A DNA stretch of 64,000 nucleotides from Verrucomicrobiaceae bacterium UBA2429 (GTDB taxonomy: Bacteria; Verrucomicrobiota; Verrucomicrobiia; Verrucomicrobiales; Verrucomicrobiaceae). The stretch is from assembly GCA_002343505.1 (NCBI GenBank), contig DDQZ01000070.1, forward strand, positions 1 to 64,000. Reading direction: 5' to 3'. Below are positions 38,418 to 47,201 of this stretch, in pieces (the first letter of the stretch is position 1; each line of letters opens with the position of its first letter). Under the pieces are notes generated by a model. It searched no databases and was not told the DNA's origin. It was given only the letters and a program-made list of their open reading frames with translations. The position numbers were made by a program, and so were the translations under genes.

Positions 38418-39113
38418 TCACCTTTTTTCCAGTGGCGGCAGGCCGATATTCGGCAGCCAGCGCGCCTCCATGAGGGTGTCCTCATAGGTGGACCTGTCCT
38501 CTTTTTTGAAGATGCCCTCGGCGCGGCCGATCCATTCCTTCGCCTTGGCCTCGTCACGCCTGCCGAAGGCGATGGCGGCGTGGCCGTAGTAATAGGCGGC
38601 GGTGTCATCCATGAAGGTGAAGTGCTCTTTGAGAGTCTTTTCCGCCTCATCGAAGCGGTCCAGCTTCACCTCGCAAACGAGCCGTTTGAAAACAACCATG
38701 TGGCGGATGGCCATGGGTGTCTTGGGATAGTCGTCCAGCAGCTTCTGAAAGGCGGCGCGGGCGGCCTGCCAGTCATGCCGCACATAGCTGACCTCGGCCA
38801 GATGAAACCTCGGGATGTAATCGCCCGGATTCAACTCAATGGCGCGGGTGAAGAGCTCCTCCGCCTTGTCCAGGTCCCGCAGTTGGGGGGCCAGATAGAT
38901 CGTGCCGCGCAGGTTCGGCAGATGCGGCGTGTCTGGCGCCAGCGCCTCCACCTCGTCGAGCTTTTCCAGCGCGTCGGTGAATTTGCCGGCGTTTTTCAAA
39001 TCCTGCGCCTCCATCAGTTTGGCGATGACTTCCCTGGGAGGAGCGGAACCCTGCTGGGCCGCGAGCATGGCCGCCGCGGCAAGGGAGAGGGCGATGAGGA
39101 ATCTGGCAAACAT
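38418..39113 (-). CDS. Exported TPR protein
   Basis: About 231 residues. A signal peptide (MFARFLIALSLAAAAMLAAQ) is followed by helical TPR-like repeats, for example AGKFTDALEKLDEVEALAPD, LDKAEELFTRAIELNPGDY and HDWQAARAAFQKLLDDYP. No enzymatic motif. TPR proteins are protein-interaction scaffolds; the partner is unknown. It lies 3 bases upstream of the hydantoinase start on the same strand. The ATG at 39113 was chosen because it begins the signal peptide; an upstream open extension is unconserved. Confidence 0.85.
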   Translation of the reverse strand: MFARFLIALSLAAAAMLAAQQGSAPPREVIAKLMEAQDLKNAGKFTDALEKLDEVEALAPDTPHLPNLRGTIYLAPQLRDLDKAEELFTRAIELNPGDYIPRFHLAEVSYVRHDWQAARAAFQKLLDDYPKTPMAIRHMVVFKRLVCEVKLDRFDEAEKTLKEHFTFMDDTAAYYYGHAAIAFGRRDEAKAKEWIGRAEGIFKKEDRSTYEDTLMEARWLPNIGLPPLEKR

Positions 39114-39273
39114 GCGTCCAGAGTAGTGCCGGGGGCTGCTGAGGCAAAGAAAAAGCGGCGCGGGCTGAGATACCGCGTCAAAACCATCCCCGCGCGCAAA
39201 AAGACAAGAATCGCGGCATGAAGTTTGCAACGGATCGCATCAACGCCTCGTAAATTGCGGTCCGATTTTACCC

Positions 39274-40293
39274 ATGAAAAAAACCACCCTGCATTCCCTC
39301 ATGCTGGCGGCGTTCTCCGCCGCCACTGTCCACGCCGACGCCTTGTCCGACTCTTATCTCGCGATGTTCCGCCCCCTGCCGGCGGAGGCACCCTCGCCGC
39401 AAAACGAACTGACCGAAGCGAAGATCAACCTGGGCCGCATGCTCTATTATGAGGACCGCATCTCCAAAGGCGGCAAGATTTCCTGCAACAGTTGCCACCA
39501 GCTCGACAAATACGGCCAGGACAACCTGCCCTTCTCCCCCGGACATGACGGCAGCCTGGGCGGACGCAGCTCCCCGCCTACCTACAACGCGGCTTTGCAC
39601 ATCGCCCAATTCTGGGACGGACGCGCCCCGACGGTCGAGGAGCAGGCCAAGGGCCCCGTGCTCAACCCCATCGAGATGGGCATGCCCGACGCCGACTTCG
39701 TGGTCAAGGTTCTGAAATCCATCCCCGGCTATGTCGCGGCATTCAAAGCCGCCTTCCCCGGCGAGGCCGACCCGGTCACCTACGACAACTTCGGCAAGGC
39801 CATCGGCGCCTTCGAGCGCAAGCTGCTGACCCCGGCGCCCTGGGACGACTATCTCAAAGGCAAAAAAGACGCCCTCACGGCCGGGCAGGTGAAAGGCTAC
39901 GAGACTTTCGCCAAGTCCGGATGCGTCACCTGCCACAATGGCCCGGCGGTCGGCGGCTCCATGTATCAAAAGCTCGGCCTCGTGAAACCCTGGCCGGAAC
40001 TCAAAGACCTCGGCCGTTTCGAGGCCACCAAGCAGGAGAGTGACAAGCACTTCTTCAAAGCCCCAAGCCTGCGCAACATCACCGAAACCGGTCCCTACCT
40101 GCACGACGGCTCTGTCAAATCGCTGGAGGAAATGGTCCAAAAGATGGCCAGCCACCAACTCGGCAAAGAACTGACCGGCGAGGAGGTCTCCAGCATCGTC
40201 ACCTTCCTCGGCGCGCTCAAAGGCCGGATCCCCGCAGATTACATCGCCAAGCCCGCGCTGCCACCGAGCGGACCGGACACTCCGAAGGCGTGA
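39274..40293 (+). CDS. Periplasmic di-heme cytochrome c peroxidase
   Basis: A 339-residue protein with a signal peptide (MKKTTLHSLMLAAFSAAT) and two heme-c motifs. CNSCH is in the N-terminal domain and CVTCH, within SGCVTCHNGPAVGG, is in the C-terminal domain. RSSPPTYNAALHIAQFWDGR is the conserved segment that follows the first heme. TGPYLHDGSVKSLEEMV is the C-terminal motif with an axial-ligand region. The family reduces hydrogen peroxide with electrons from small c-type cytochromes. A strong terminator hairpin follows at 40320-40355. Divergent from the TPR gene. Confidence 0.95.
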   Translation: MKKTTLHSLMLAAFSAATVHADALSDSYLAMFRPLPAEAPSPQNELTEAKINLGRMLYYEDRISKGGKISCNSCHQLDKYGQDNLPFSPGHDGSLGGRSSPPTYNAALHIAQFWDGRAPTVEEQAKGPVLNPIEMGMPDADFVVKVLKSIPGYVAAFKAAFPGEADPVTYDNFGKAIGAFERKLLTPAPWDDYLKGKKDALTAGQVKGYETFAKSGCVTCHNGPAVGGSMYQKLGLVKPWPELKDLGRFEATKQESDKHFFKAPSLRNITETGPYLHDGSVKSLEEMVQKMASHQLGKELTGEEVSSIVTFLGALKGRIPADYIAKPALPPSGPDTPKA

Positions 40294-40319
40294 TCCGAAC
40301 TCTGAATCATCCTCCAAAA

Positions 40320-40355
40320 GCAAACGCCCGGTGGGAACCCCCCCGGGCGTTTTGC
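40320..40355 (+). terminator. Rho-independent terminator of the peroxidase gene
   Basis: CGCCCGG (40325-40331) pairs with CCGGGCG (40343-40349). The stem is extended by AAA/TTT and GC pairs to GCAAACGCCCGG on the left and CCGGGCGTTTTGC on the right. It lies 27 bases after the peroxidase stop codon, with a T-run in the right arm. The flanking A and T tracts could also make it work from the other side. Confidence 0.85.
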
Positions 40356-40369
40356 TGCCGAATACTCAG

Positions 40370-40409
40370 TGCCGATGGCCGGACTCGAACCCGCAAGGGG
40401 GTTGCCAAT
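40370..40409 (-). other. tRNA 3'-end fragment (probable tRNA-Leu), likely att remnant
   Basis: On the - strand this reads variable arm GGCAACCCCCTTGC, then T-arm GGGTTCGAGTCCGGC, then an acceptor strand CATCGGCA. The arrangement is that of the 3' half of a class II tRNA such as tRNA-Leu. The T-stem has one mismatch, and the D-arm and anticodon arm are absent. The end of the fragment meets an inverted copy of GTGCCGAT (ATCGGCAC at 40410-40417), where the integrase relic begins. Such tRNA 3' ends are the usual target of tyrosine integrases, so this is probably a leftover attachment site. It is not a functional tRNA. Confidence 0.6.
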
Positions 40410-40410
40410 A

Positions 40411-41482
40411 TCGGCACGCGGGCGGCAGCACTCATCACGGACCTGGACCGGGCTTTGATCATGGAGGCTTCCGAAAAGCTGGCACCCTATGGCAAGACGC
40501 TGCGGGAGGCTCTGGACTTCTACCTTGCCCATCTGGGCCGCGTGCAACGGCCCTGCACGGTGGCAGAGTTGGTGGATGACCTTCTGACCCTCAAAGGCCG
40601 CGAAAAGAAGAGCCAACGCAACCAGAATGATTTGCGATTGAGATTGGAGCGGTTCGCAAGGGACTTTGAAGGCAGGCAGGTGGCTTCCGTGACGGCGGAT
40701 GAAATTTCGTCATGGCTGCATGATCTGAATCTCTCGGCGGTGTCCGTGAGCAATTATCGGCGCGTGCTGGGTGTGTTGTTTAGCAGGGCATTAAGCATGG
40801 GCTTGATCGAAAGAAACCCTGTCGCAGCTTCCATGAAGCCGAACGAGATTGAGGGAGAGATTGGCATCCTGACTCCTGGAGAAACAGCGCGCCTGCTCGC
40901 CTTTGCTCACGATGAAATCCGCGCTGTGATCGCCCTGGGCCTCTTTGCCGGGTTTCGACATGCCGAGTTGATGAAACTCGACCGGCGGGAGGTTGATCTG
41001 CGCGGGGGCAACGCGACCGTGAAAGCCGCCAAAGCAAAGAGTGCAAGGCGGCGGATCATTCTTATTTGGGAGAATCTGCGGCATGGCTTGCACCTGTGGC
41101 AAAGCTCGCTGGCTCCGTCTGGCCTGAGAAGCATCAGCGCGGCAGAACCTTGTTTGATGAGGCACGGCGAGCGGCAGGCTCTGGCGATGAAGGCAGCGAA
41201 ACCCCGGAGGAAAAGGCCGCTGGCTTGAAACTCAAGCCCTGGCCTCACAATGTCATGCGCCATAGCTTCGCCTCCTGCCACCTAGCCAAGTGGCGGAATG
41301 CTGCCTCTCTCGCCCTGGAACTCGGGCACACGGGAACAGCGCTGATTTTCAGCAACCACCGGGAGCTTGTCCGCCCCGATGAGGGCGCGGCCTGCTGGAA
41401 CATCTCCCCCAGTAACGGCCGGCGATGTGGTGCAAGCTGGAAGGCCGGGCACGAATGCGAGGTCGCTTCCCCGCCGCTTTGA
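40411..41482 (+). pseudogene. Tyrosine-type site-specific integrase, disrupted
   Basis: From about 40411 the frame reads GTRAAALITDLDRALIMEAS, then a core-binding domain (GKTLREALDFYLAHLG, NYRRVLGVLFSRALSMGLI) and the start of the catalytic domain (ILTPGETARLLAFAHDEI, LFAGFRHAELMKLD with the first catalytic Arg). Near 41078 one base is missing. The rest (AAWLAPVAKLAGSVWP, NVMRHSFASCHLA, LALELGHTG) continues in another frame to 41482. The N-terminus is also short, cut at the tRNA fragment. The catalytic Tyr expected in an 'HYRELV' motif is His here (SNHRELV). Three defects make it a dead integrase, the relic of an element once inserted at a tRNA gene. Confidence 0.85.
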
Positions 41483-41515
41483 CATCCCCGGCCTCCTGCG
41501 CTAACTCCGCCGCCC

Positions 41516-42880
41516 ATGTCAGACAAACGCCAATTCTTCGGCACCGACGGCGTCCGTGCCACCGCCAACCACCATCCCATGACGCCGGAGTTCGTGCTCC
41601 GGCTCGGCCAGGCCGCCGCGCGCGTGCTCACCGCCGGGCATGAGGGGCACGAGCGCCCGCGTTGCGTCATCGGGCGGGACACGCGCGCCTCCGGGGAGAT
41701 GCTGGAGGCCGCGCTCATCGCCGGGCTGAACTCCGTGGGCGTGGATGCCGTGCTCGCCGGCGTGCTGCCCACGCCCGCCGTGGCCATGCTGGCCGCGCGG
41801 ACCGGCGCGGACTTTGGCATCATCGTCAGCGCCTCCCACAACCCCTTCGAGGACAACGGCATCAAATTCGTCCACGGCAACGGCCGCAAACTCAACGACG
41901 CCACCGAGTCCGCCATCGAGAAGATCGTCCTCGGCAGTGACACCGAGCCGGCCCGGCCCGAGGGGCGCGGCATTGGCCGCGTCAGCCGCCTGGCCGACAG
42001 CGTCGAGCTTTACGTCGCCCACGCCGTCGCCAGCATGGGCGGCACCCGCCTGGAAGGCATGAGAGTCGCGCTCGACAACGCCCACGGCGCCGCCTCCCTC
42101 ACCAGCGCCGAGGCCCTGGTGCGCCTCGGCGCCGATGTGCAGGTCTTTCACTCCGAGCCCGACGGCTTTAACATCAATGAGGAGTGCGGCTGCACCCACA
42201 GCGAGGAGCTGGAGCGCCTCGTCCGCCAAAGCCAGGCGCAGGCCGGGATCGCCCACGATGGCGACGCCGACCGCATCGCCCTGTGCGACGAGGAAGCCAT
42301 CGCCCTGGATGGCGACGAGCTCATGGCCGTGGCCGCCGAGTCCATGCTGCGCAAAGGCACGCTCAAGCAAAACATCCTCGCCGTCACCATCATGAGCAAC
42401 TACGGCCTCGACGACCTCGTCTCCCGCCTCGGCGGCCGCGTCATCCGCACCAATGTGGGCGACCGCTATGTGCTGGAGCAAATGCACGAGCGCGGGCTGA
42501 ACCTCGGCGGCGAGCAGAGCGGCCACATCATCTTTGGCGACTGGGCCACCACGGGCGACGGCCTCATCGCCGGGCTGCAGATTTTGAAGATCATGAAGGA
42601 GACCGGCGAGCCGCTCAGCCAGCTTCGCAAATGCCTGAAAAAATTCCCCCAAAGCTCCCGCAACCTGCGCGTGCGCTCCAAGCCCCCCGTCGCCGAACTG
42701 GTCGAGGCGCAGAAGATCATCAAAGAGACCGAGAAAAAACTCGGCGACTACGGCCGCGTCCTCCTGCGCTACTCCGGCACCGAGTCCCTCATCCGCCTCC
42801 TCGTCGAAGGCCGCGACGTCGAATACCTCGAAGCCCAGGCCGACAAGATCGCCTCCGCCGTCCTGGCGCAGATCGGGTAA
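41516..42880 (+). CDS. glmM: Phosphoglucosamine mutase
   Basis: A 454-residue protein that converts glucosamine-6-phosphate to glucosamine-1-phosphate for UDP-GlcNAc and peptidoglycan synthesis. It begins FFGTDGVRATANHHPMTPE. The phosphoserine loop is SASHNPFEDNG (Ser about residue 107), the metal site is HDGDADRIALCD, the substrate loop is GGEQSGHIIF and the phosphate-binding loop is RYSGTESLIR. The length and motif order are standard. The DUF1800/DUF1501 set and other neighbours give no operon link; it stands alone between the integrase relic and a convergent gene. Confidence 0.97.
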   Translation: MSDKRQFFGTDGVRATANHHPMTPEFVLRLGQAAARVLTAGHEGHERPRCVIGRDTRASGEMLEAALIAGLNSVGVDAVLAGVLPTPAVAMLAARTGADFGIIVSASHNPFEDNGIKFVHGNGRKLNDATESAIEKIVLGSDTEPARPEGRGIGRVSRLADSVELYVAHAVASMGGTRLEGMRVALDNAHGAASLTSAEALVRLGADVQVFHSEPDGFNINEECGCTHSEELERLVRQSQAQAGIAHDGDADRIALCDEEAIALDGDELMAVAAESMLRKGTLKQNILAVTIMSNYGLDDLVSRLGGRVIRTNVGDRYVLEQMHERGLNLGGEQSGHIIFGDWATTGDGLIAGLQILKIMKETGEPLSQLRKCLKKFPQSSRNLRVRSKPPVAELVEAQKIIKETEKKLGDYGRVLLRYSGTESLIRLLVEGRDVEYLEAQADKIASAVLAQIG

Positions 42881-42910
42881 CCCGCGGTGGTGCAACAACG
42901 ATGAGTAGAG

Positions 42911-44473
42911 TCACTTCACCGCGTCGTAACGCCAGACCCAGTCGCCCTGATAACGCTCGTCGTCCGGCTGCGGGGATTTTTCGCCTGGATGTAGTTCGAG
43001 ATGAAAGCTGCCGCCGTCATCCCTGCCATCCATGCCGTCAGACCATAAACGGTATCCACCTTCCTCCATGAGCCGGTAACGCACCGGCTTTCCATCAACA
43101 CCCTCCAGACACATTGAATACACCCCGACTTCCAGGTCTGCCAATGCCGCCGGGTAAGTCTGATGCCGCAGCCTGTGCCGCTCCAAAGCGCAGGCGAGCA
43201 CGGCCTGCCGGCGGGTGTTTTCGACATGTGCGGCTTTGAGGTGGATGGTGACCGTCATCGGGAACACCAGGCGTGTGAAGAAATTGTCAAGTTTCCCCCA
43301 GGTCCATTTTGCATTGCTGATGAGCCAGTCCTTGAAGGCTTCATGCTGGCAAAACAAAGCCTCAATGCCGCCATCTTGAAACGGCTTGATGATCCAGCGC
43401 AGTTCATTTTCGACCAGGTGGCTCTTTGAATGCATGATCCATCCGCGTGGCAGGAGCGCGGCAAGCGCTTTGTCTGTGGGTTTCGGGCGGTCCGTATAAA
43501 GCCCCCAGATGCCATCGCGGTTCTGTTCCAGCTCGACCACGGTGTCGGAAAACATGGCGATCTCGGCAAAGGATGCCTGAAGCAACTGCGGCGAAAAATC
43601 GAGCGTGTTCAGCAATGCCTGGGCTTCGCCAAGCTGGCTGTCGTTCAGCAAGGAATCGCGCAAGGAATGCCAGACGAGTTCAAGGGCGGCCTGGTTTATG
43701 CCAAGGCTTACGAGAAAGGTTATCAAGGAAGGTTCCTGGACCGATGCCCTGGAGAGCCGGTGAAGAAGATGCAAATCCTGCATCACCGCCGCAACATCCC
43801 TGGAATGGATGGCCGTCATCCCATGAAGCGCGGCAACACCTGTCAAACTCGTGCTGCATTCGACGTGCTTGTATGAGAGAGCCAAAAGCGCCTCCGGCAG
43901 AGTCTCCTCCGTCAGCCTTGGCAGAAACTCCGCGTCGGGTCTCTCGCAAGCCGCCCGCCCAAGCTCCAGGATAAACGGAGTGTGTTTTTCGATGGCAAGC
44001 CGCAAACCCTGGACATCCGCCGGAGTGTCTTCCGGCCAGGGCAGAAATCCGCCGTCAAAATAGAGGAGAGCAAGTTCCTCCATGTTTATGCCTCGCGCGG
44101 CGGTGAAACACTCTCCATTCTTCGGCAGTCCAGCTTTTGACTGGGTCTCTTTGACAAAATCGCAGGCTTTTTCGATCTCATCGCGCCTGGCCTGGGCGGC
44201 GCGGGCGACCTCGCTGTCTCCGGGGGCGGTTCGTATGCCGTTGAGCGGTTCTATGGCGGCAAAATTTTTCGCTTCTGGAACGGGCGGCGGCAGGAGTTCG
44301 AGAAAGTCGAGCGTGCCGCCCGCCGCCTCCAGATCCGTGGCAACTCGCTGCCAGCGGCGGTCACCCGTCCAGTTCAAAACCCAGCATGGCAGCGCATAAA
44401 AGACAGCAATCACACCGCAACTCCAAAGCAGAACACGAAAGCATTGCCGGAGGAAAAATAGGGAGGTTTTCAT
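42911..44473 (-). CDS. Unknown membrane-anchored protein with pseudopilin-like C-terminus
   Basis: About 520 residues. An N-terminal membrane helix (CFRVLLWSCGVIAVFYALPC) is followed by a long helix-rich region without recognised motifs. The last 110 residues follow a pattern seen in many Verrucomicrobia and Planctomycetes unknowns: ACALERHRLRHQTYPAALAD, then GKPVRYRLMEEGGYRLWSDG, then DGRDDGG and a final GDWVWRYD. This resembles the Gly-Asp-rich C-terminal fold of pseudopilins. Function unknown. The ATG at 44473 puts the hydrophobic segment near the N-terminus; 44488 is an alternative. Convergent with glmM. Confidence 0.65.
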   Translation of the reverse strand: MKTSLFFLRQCFRVLLWSCGVIAVFYALPCWVLNWTGDRRWQRVATDLEAAGGTLDFLELLPPPVPEAKNFAAIEPLNGIRTAPGDSEVARAAQARRDEIEKACDFVKETQSKAGLPKNGECFTAARGINMEELALLYFDGGFLPWPEDTPADVQGLRLAIEKHTPFILELGRAACERPDAEFLPRLTEETLPEALLALSYKHVECSTSLTGVAALHGMTAIHSRDVAAVMQDLHLLHRLSRASVQEPSLITFLVSLGINQAALELVWHSLRDSLLNDSQLGEAQALLNTLDFSPQLLQASFAEIAMFSDTVVELEQNRDGIWGLYTDRPKPTDKALAALLPRGWIMHSKSHLVENELRWIIKPFQDGGIEALFCQHEAFKDWLISNAKWTWGKLDNFFTRLVFPMTVTIHLKAAHVENTRRQAVLACALERHRLRHQTYPAALADLEVGVYSMCLEGVDGKPVRYRLMEEGGYRLWSDGMDGRDDGGSFHLELHPGEKSPQPDDERYQGDWVWRYDAVK

Positions 44474-44867
44474 GGCCGCGACAGGCATGATGCGCGGTGA
44501 CCCCTGCCGGGGCAAGCGGATGCTATACCGCACGTCATCATGATTAGTGAATCCATTCCTGGAGTGATGGAGTGGTGGATTTTCAAGGCTCTAGCATTCC
44601 ATGACTCCACCTTGCTGATTTCACAATTTATGGTGACGCGAGGCATCTACTCAACGCCGTCATGAAATGTGATTTCCAGCAGATAGCCCGGAATTCTAAT
44701 CTGCTGGCCTCCCTGAATCTGTTGGAGACAGAATCAACGATTCACAAAAAGTGATGACGCGAAGAATACAAAAAATGCGGCATTTTATTTTGGACTCATT
44801 TTCGATCGTCCGGACCAGCTTCATCCTGCCAGTTTCATCAGATTTGATGCCGCAGGGCATCGCGGAA
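44474..44867. other. Intergenic region, lower GC, no gene seen
   Basis: About 390 bases between two - strand genes, visibly richer in A and T than the surroundings. I see no plausible start-to-stop gene and no tRNA. It contains a short perfect palindrome AAAATGCGGCATTTT near 44771-44785 and a hairpin GATGCC/GGCATC at 44846-44861 just beyond the end of the CNNM gene. The promoter of the downstream unknown gene presumably lies here but no clear -35/-10 pair stands out. Confidence 0.5.
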
Positions 44868-46196
44868 TCATGCCGCCTGCGCGGGGACCGCCGCTTTTCC
44901 GCGGATCGTCACTTTGTCCATGCGCTGGCGGTCCATGTCGGTGATTTCGAATTCGAAGCCGTCATGCTGGAGCTTTTCGCCTTCCTGCGGCACATGACCG
45001 AAGCGGTGCAGGAGGAAGCCGGAGAGGGTGCGGTAGAGTCCCTCGTCGAGCTCGTCCTTCGGGACGGTGAAGCCGGTGCGGGCGGCCGCGTCCTCGATGG
45101 CGATCATGGCGTCCGCCAGCCAGGAGCCGTCGTCGAGCTGCCGCACCTGGGGCTCGGCGCGCTGGTCGAGGTCAGGCATGGACCCGAGCACGGACTCCAT
45201 GAGATCGTGCAGGGTGACAAGGCCGCTCACGCCGCCGAACTCGTCCGCGACAAGCGCCAGATGCCGGCGGCGGCGGCGGAACTCCTCAATGATGCGCGGG
45301 CAGGGCATCGTCTCGGAGACAAAGACCGGCTCGCTGAGCAGGGACTCCAGCGTTTTGCCGGCGGAGGCCCCGCGCCGCGCGGCCCAGAGGGCTTTGACGG
45401 AGATCATGCCCAGCACGTTGTCGCGCGTGTCGCGGTAGGCGGGAAAGTGGGTGTGGCCGCTTTCCGCCATGAGCTTTTCGTTTTCATCGTCGGGCTCGTC
45501 GAGGTCCACCCAGATGATCTGGTTTTTCGGCGTCATGACATCGGCGGCGACGAGGTCGTCGAGTTCGAGCACGCCCTCCACCATGCGCTGCTCCCCCGGC
45601 TTGAAGACTCCGCTCAGGGTGCCCTGGTGCATGAGGGCGCGGACCTCGTCCTCTGAGACGCCGGGCTCCTCGCCGGGGCGCACGCCCAGGAGGCGCGCCA
45701 GCAGGCCGCTGGAAGCGTCCAGCAGCCGGACCACGGGGCCGGCCAGGCGGGAGAGCAGGTTCATGGGCGGGCTAAGACGGGCGGCGGCATCCTCCGGGGA
45801 ATGGATGGCGAGGCGCTTGGGCACCAGCTCGCCGATGACAACGGAGAGGAAGGTGATGAAAGACACGACGAGGATGGTGGCCAGCATTCCGGCCCAGTAT
45901 TCAGACAGAAAAGGCGCCTGGGCCAGCACCGGGGTGAGCCGGGCGATGAGCGCCGCGCCGCTTGAGGCGCCCGCCAAAGTGCCGACCAGGGTGATGCCGA
46001 CCTGCACGGTGGATAGGAAGCGGCCGGGGTCCTCCAGCAGCTCCAGCGCGGTCCTGGCGCCGCTGCTGCCGGCGTTGACGCGGGTCTGCAGCCGCGCCTT
46101 GCGCGATGAGACCACGGCGATCTCGGCCATGGCGAAGACGCCATTGGCCAGCAGCAAAACAAACAACAAACCCAGTTCGAAAAAGATTCCCGTCAT
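44868..46196 (-). CDS. CNNM/CorC hemolysin-family transporter
   Basis: A 442-residue protein. The N-terminal DUF21/CNNM transmembrane domain (residues about 1-180) contains ANGVFAMAEIAVVSSRKARL and FITFLSVVIGELVPKRLAI. Two CBS domains follow (VMTPKNQIIWVDLDEP, FPAYRDTRDNVLGMIS, VADEFGGVSGLVTLHDLME), then a C-terminal CorC_HlyC domain (DELDEGLYRTLSGFLLHRFG). The family is linked to Mg2+ or other cation transport. The length is standard. The ATG at 46196 starts the first membrane helix. It lies about 70 bases downstream of mrpG on the same strand and may share its transcript. Confidence 0.93.
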   Translation of the reverse strand: MTGIFFELGLLFVLLLANGVFAMAEIAVVSSRKARLQTRVNAGSSGARTALELLEDPGRFLSTVQVGITLVGTLAGASSGAALIARLTPVLAQAPFLSEYWAGMLATILVVSFITFLSVVIGELVPKRLAIHSPEDAAARLSPPMNLLSRLAGPVVRLLDASSGLLARLLGVRPGEEPGVSEDEVRALMHQGTLSGVFKPGEQRMVEGVLELDDLVAADVMTPKNQIIWVDLDEPDDENEKLMAESGHTHFPAYRDTRDNVLGMISVKALWAARRGASAGKTLESLLSEPVFVSETMPCPRIIEEFRRRRRHLALVADEFGGVSGLVTLHDLMESVLGSMPDLDQRAEPQVRQLDDGSWLADAMIAIEDAAARTGFTVPKDELDEGLYRTLSGFLLHRFGHVPQEGEKLQHDGFEFEITDMDRQRMDKVTIRGKAAVPAQAA

Positions 46197-46268
46197 CCGC
46201 CCGCATCCAAGCCCGCAATAAGGCGGGCGCAAGGGGGCATGGTCGCTGTATAGCCGGGCGGATGCTCC

Positions 46269-46577
46269 TCAGCGCGCCGTGTCGTCCCCGCCACCCTCCT
46301 GCCGCCACCAGGTGCGCATGAGGGCGTGGCTGGCGATGGGGAGGGTGAGGAAAAGCAGGACCATGGCGGCGACTCCTTTCAGGGCGACGACCCAGGTGCC
46401 GGCATCAAGGGCGACGGCGGCCAGGAGGAGGCCGAGCCCCATGGCGGCGGCCTTGCCCGCGGCCTGCATGCGCGCGGCGAAGCCTCCCATGCGCGTGAGG
46501 CCGATGGCGGAGACCAGGACGAAGAAGGAGCCTGCCAGGAGCAGCAGGTCTTTGAGTATCTCAAGGGCGAGGGTCAT
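46269..46577 (-). CDS. mrpG: Na+/H+ antiporter subunit G (MrpG/MnhG)
   Basis: A 102-residue protein with three membrane segments: LALEILKDLLLLAGSFFVLV, then a Gly/Arg-rich GLTRMGGFAARMQAAGKAAA loop typical of MrpG, then two further helices. It is the last gene of the mrpCDEFG run. Its start overlaps the end of mrpF by 17 bases. MrpG is a small accessory subunit needed for assembly of the multisubunit cation/proton antiporter. Confidence 0.9.
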   Translation of the reverse strand: MTLALEILKDLLLLAGSFFVLVSAIGLTRMGGFAARMQAAGKAAAMGLGLLLAAVALDAGTWVVALKGVAAMVLLFLTLPIASHALMRTWWRQEGGGDDTAR

Positions 46578-46869
46578 GGGAGGCCTCCCGGATGCGGCGT
46601 TTTTGGTTCCGCACCTCAAGGGCGCGGGCGAAGGCGATGGTGCTGAAAAAGAGCACGCCTCCCATGAGCAGGACGGCGTCCAGGAACACGGCCTCGCCGC
46701 TGCGGACCATGTTCACGATCATGGCGGCGGCGATGACGACGGCGGCGAGATCTATGGCGAGCACGCGGTCGGCATCCGTGGGGCCGCGCCAGAAGCGCCA
46801 GAAGATGAGCAGGGCGGAGGTGCCGAGCATGAGGCCGCAGAGCTGGGTGGTGATTTCCTCCAGGTTCAT
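46561..46869 (-). CDS. mrpF: Na+/H+ antiporter subunit F (MrpF/MnhF)
   Basis: A 102-residue protein with three membrane helices. The MrpF signature is FWRFWRGPTDADRVLAIDLA, in which Gly-Pro-Thr-x-x-Asp-Arg-Val is conserved, followed by the hydrophobic VIAAAMIVNMV. The start overlaps the stop of mrpE by 4 bases (ATGA), indicating translational coupling. It contributes to the hydrophobic core of the Mrp complex. Confidence 0.92.
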   Translation of the reverse strand: MNLEEITTQLCGLMLGTSALLIFWRFWRGPTDADRVLAIDLAAVVIAAAMIVNMVRSGEAVFLDAVLLMGGVLFFSTIAFARALEVRNQKRRIREASHDPRP

Positions 46870-47201
46870 GAGGGTAAAAGAAGGTCGAGCTGGTCCTGCA
46901 GGCGGGCGATGTCGCGGCTGAGACGGGTGACGTTTTCCCCGGAGTCGCCGCCGTAGAGGGTGTGGATGACGCATTCCCGGGCGTCGGGGGAGACATCCAC
47001 GAAGACCGTGCCGGGGGTGAAGGTGATGAGGTTGGAGAGGAGGAGGAGCTTCACGTCGCTGGCGGGGCGCAGGGGGACGCGGACGAAGGCGGGGGCGATG
47101 CGCGGGCGGGGGGAGAGGACATCCCGCGCGACTTGGAGGCTGGAGCGGGCGACATCCCAGGTATAAGTGAGCAGAAAGCAGAGCCAGCGCAGAAGGATCA
47201 T
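46866..47201 (-). CDS. mrpE: Na+/H+ antiporter subunit E (MrpE/MnhE)
   Basis: A 111-residue protein. Its start at 47201 overlaps the mrpD stop by 4 bases. The sequence shows one or two membrane helices near the N-terminus, then the MrpE domain with LLSNLITFTPGTVFVDVS and CVIHTLYGGD. The family is usually about 160 residues, so this version is short at the N-terminus. A longer open frame exists upstream but it overlaps mrpD and does not look like MrpE. Confidence 0.88.
   Translation of the reverse strand: MILLRWLCFLLTYTWDVARSSLQVARDVLSPRPRIAPAFVRVPLRPASDVKLLLLSNLITFTPGTVFVDVSPDARECVIHTLYGGDSGENVTRLSRDIARLQDQLDLLLPS

Noticed and set aside
40369..40417. Complete tRNA gene
   Set aside because: Only the variable arm, T-arm and acceptor 3' strand are present; no D-arm or anticodon arm, and the T-stem has a mismatch.
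44846..44861. Hairpin GATGCC/GGCATC as terminator of the CNNM gene
   Set aside because: Six-bp stem with no T-run on the sense strand; too weak to call a terminator.
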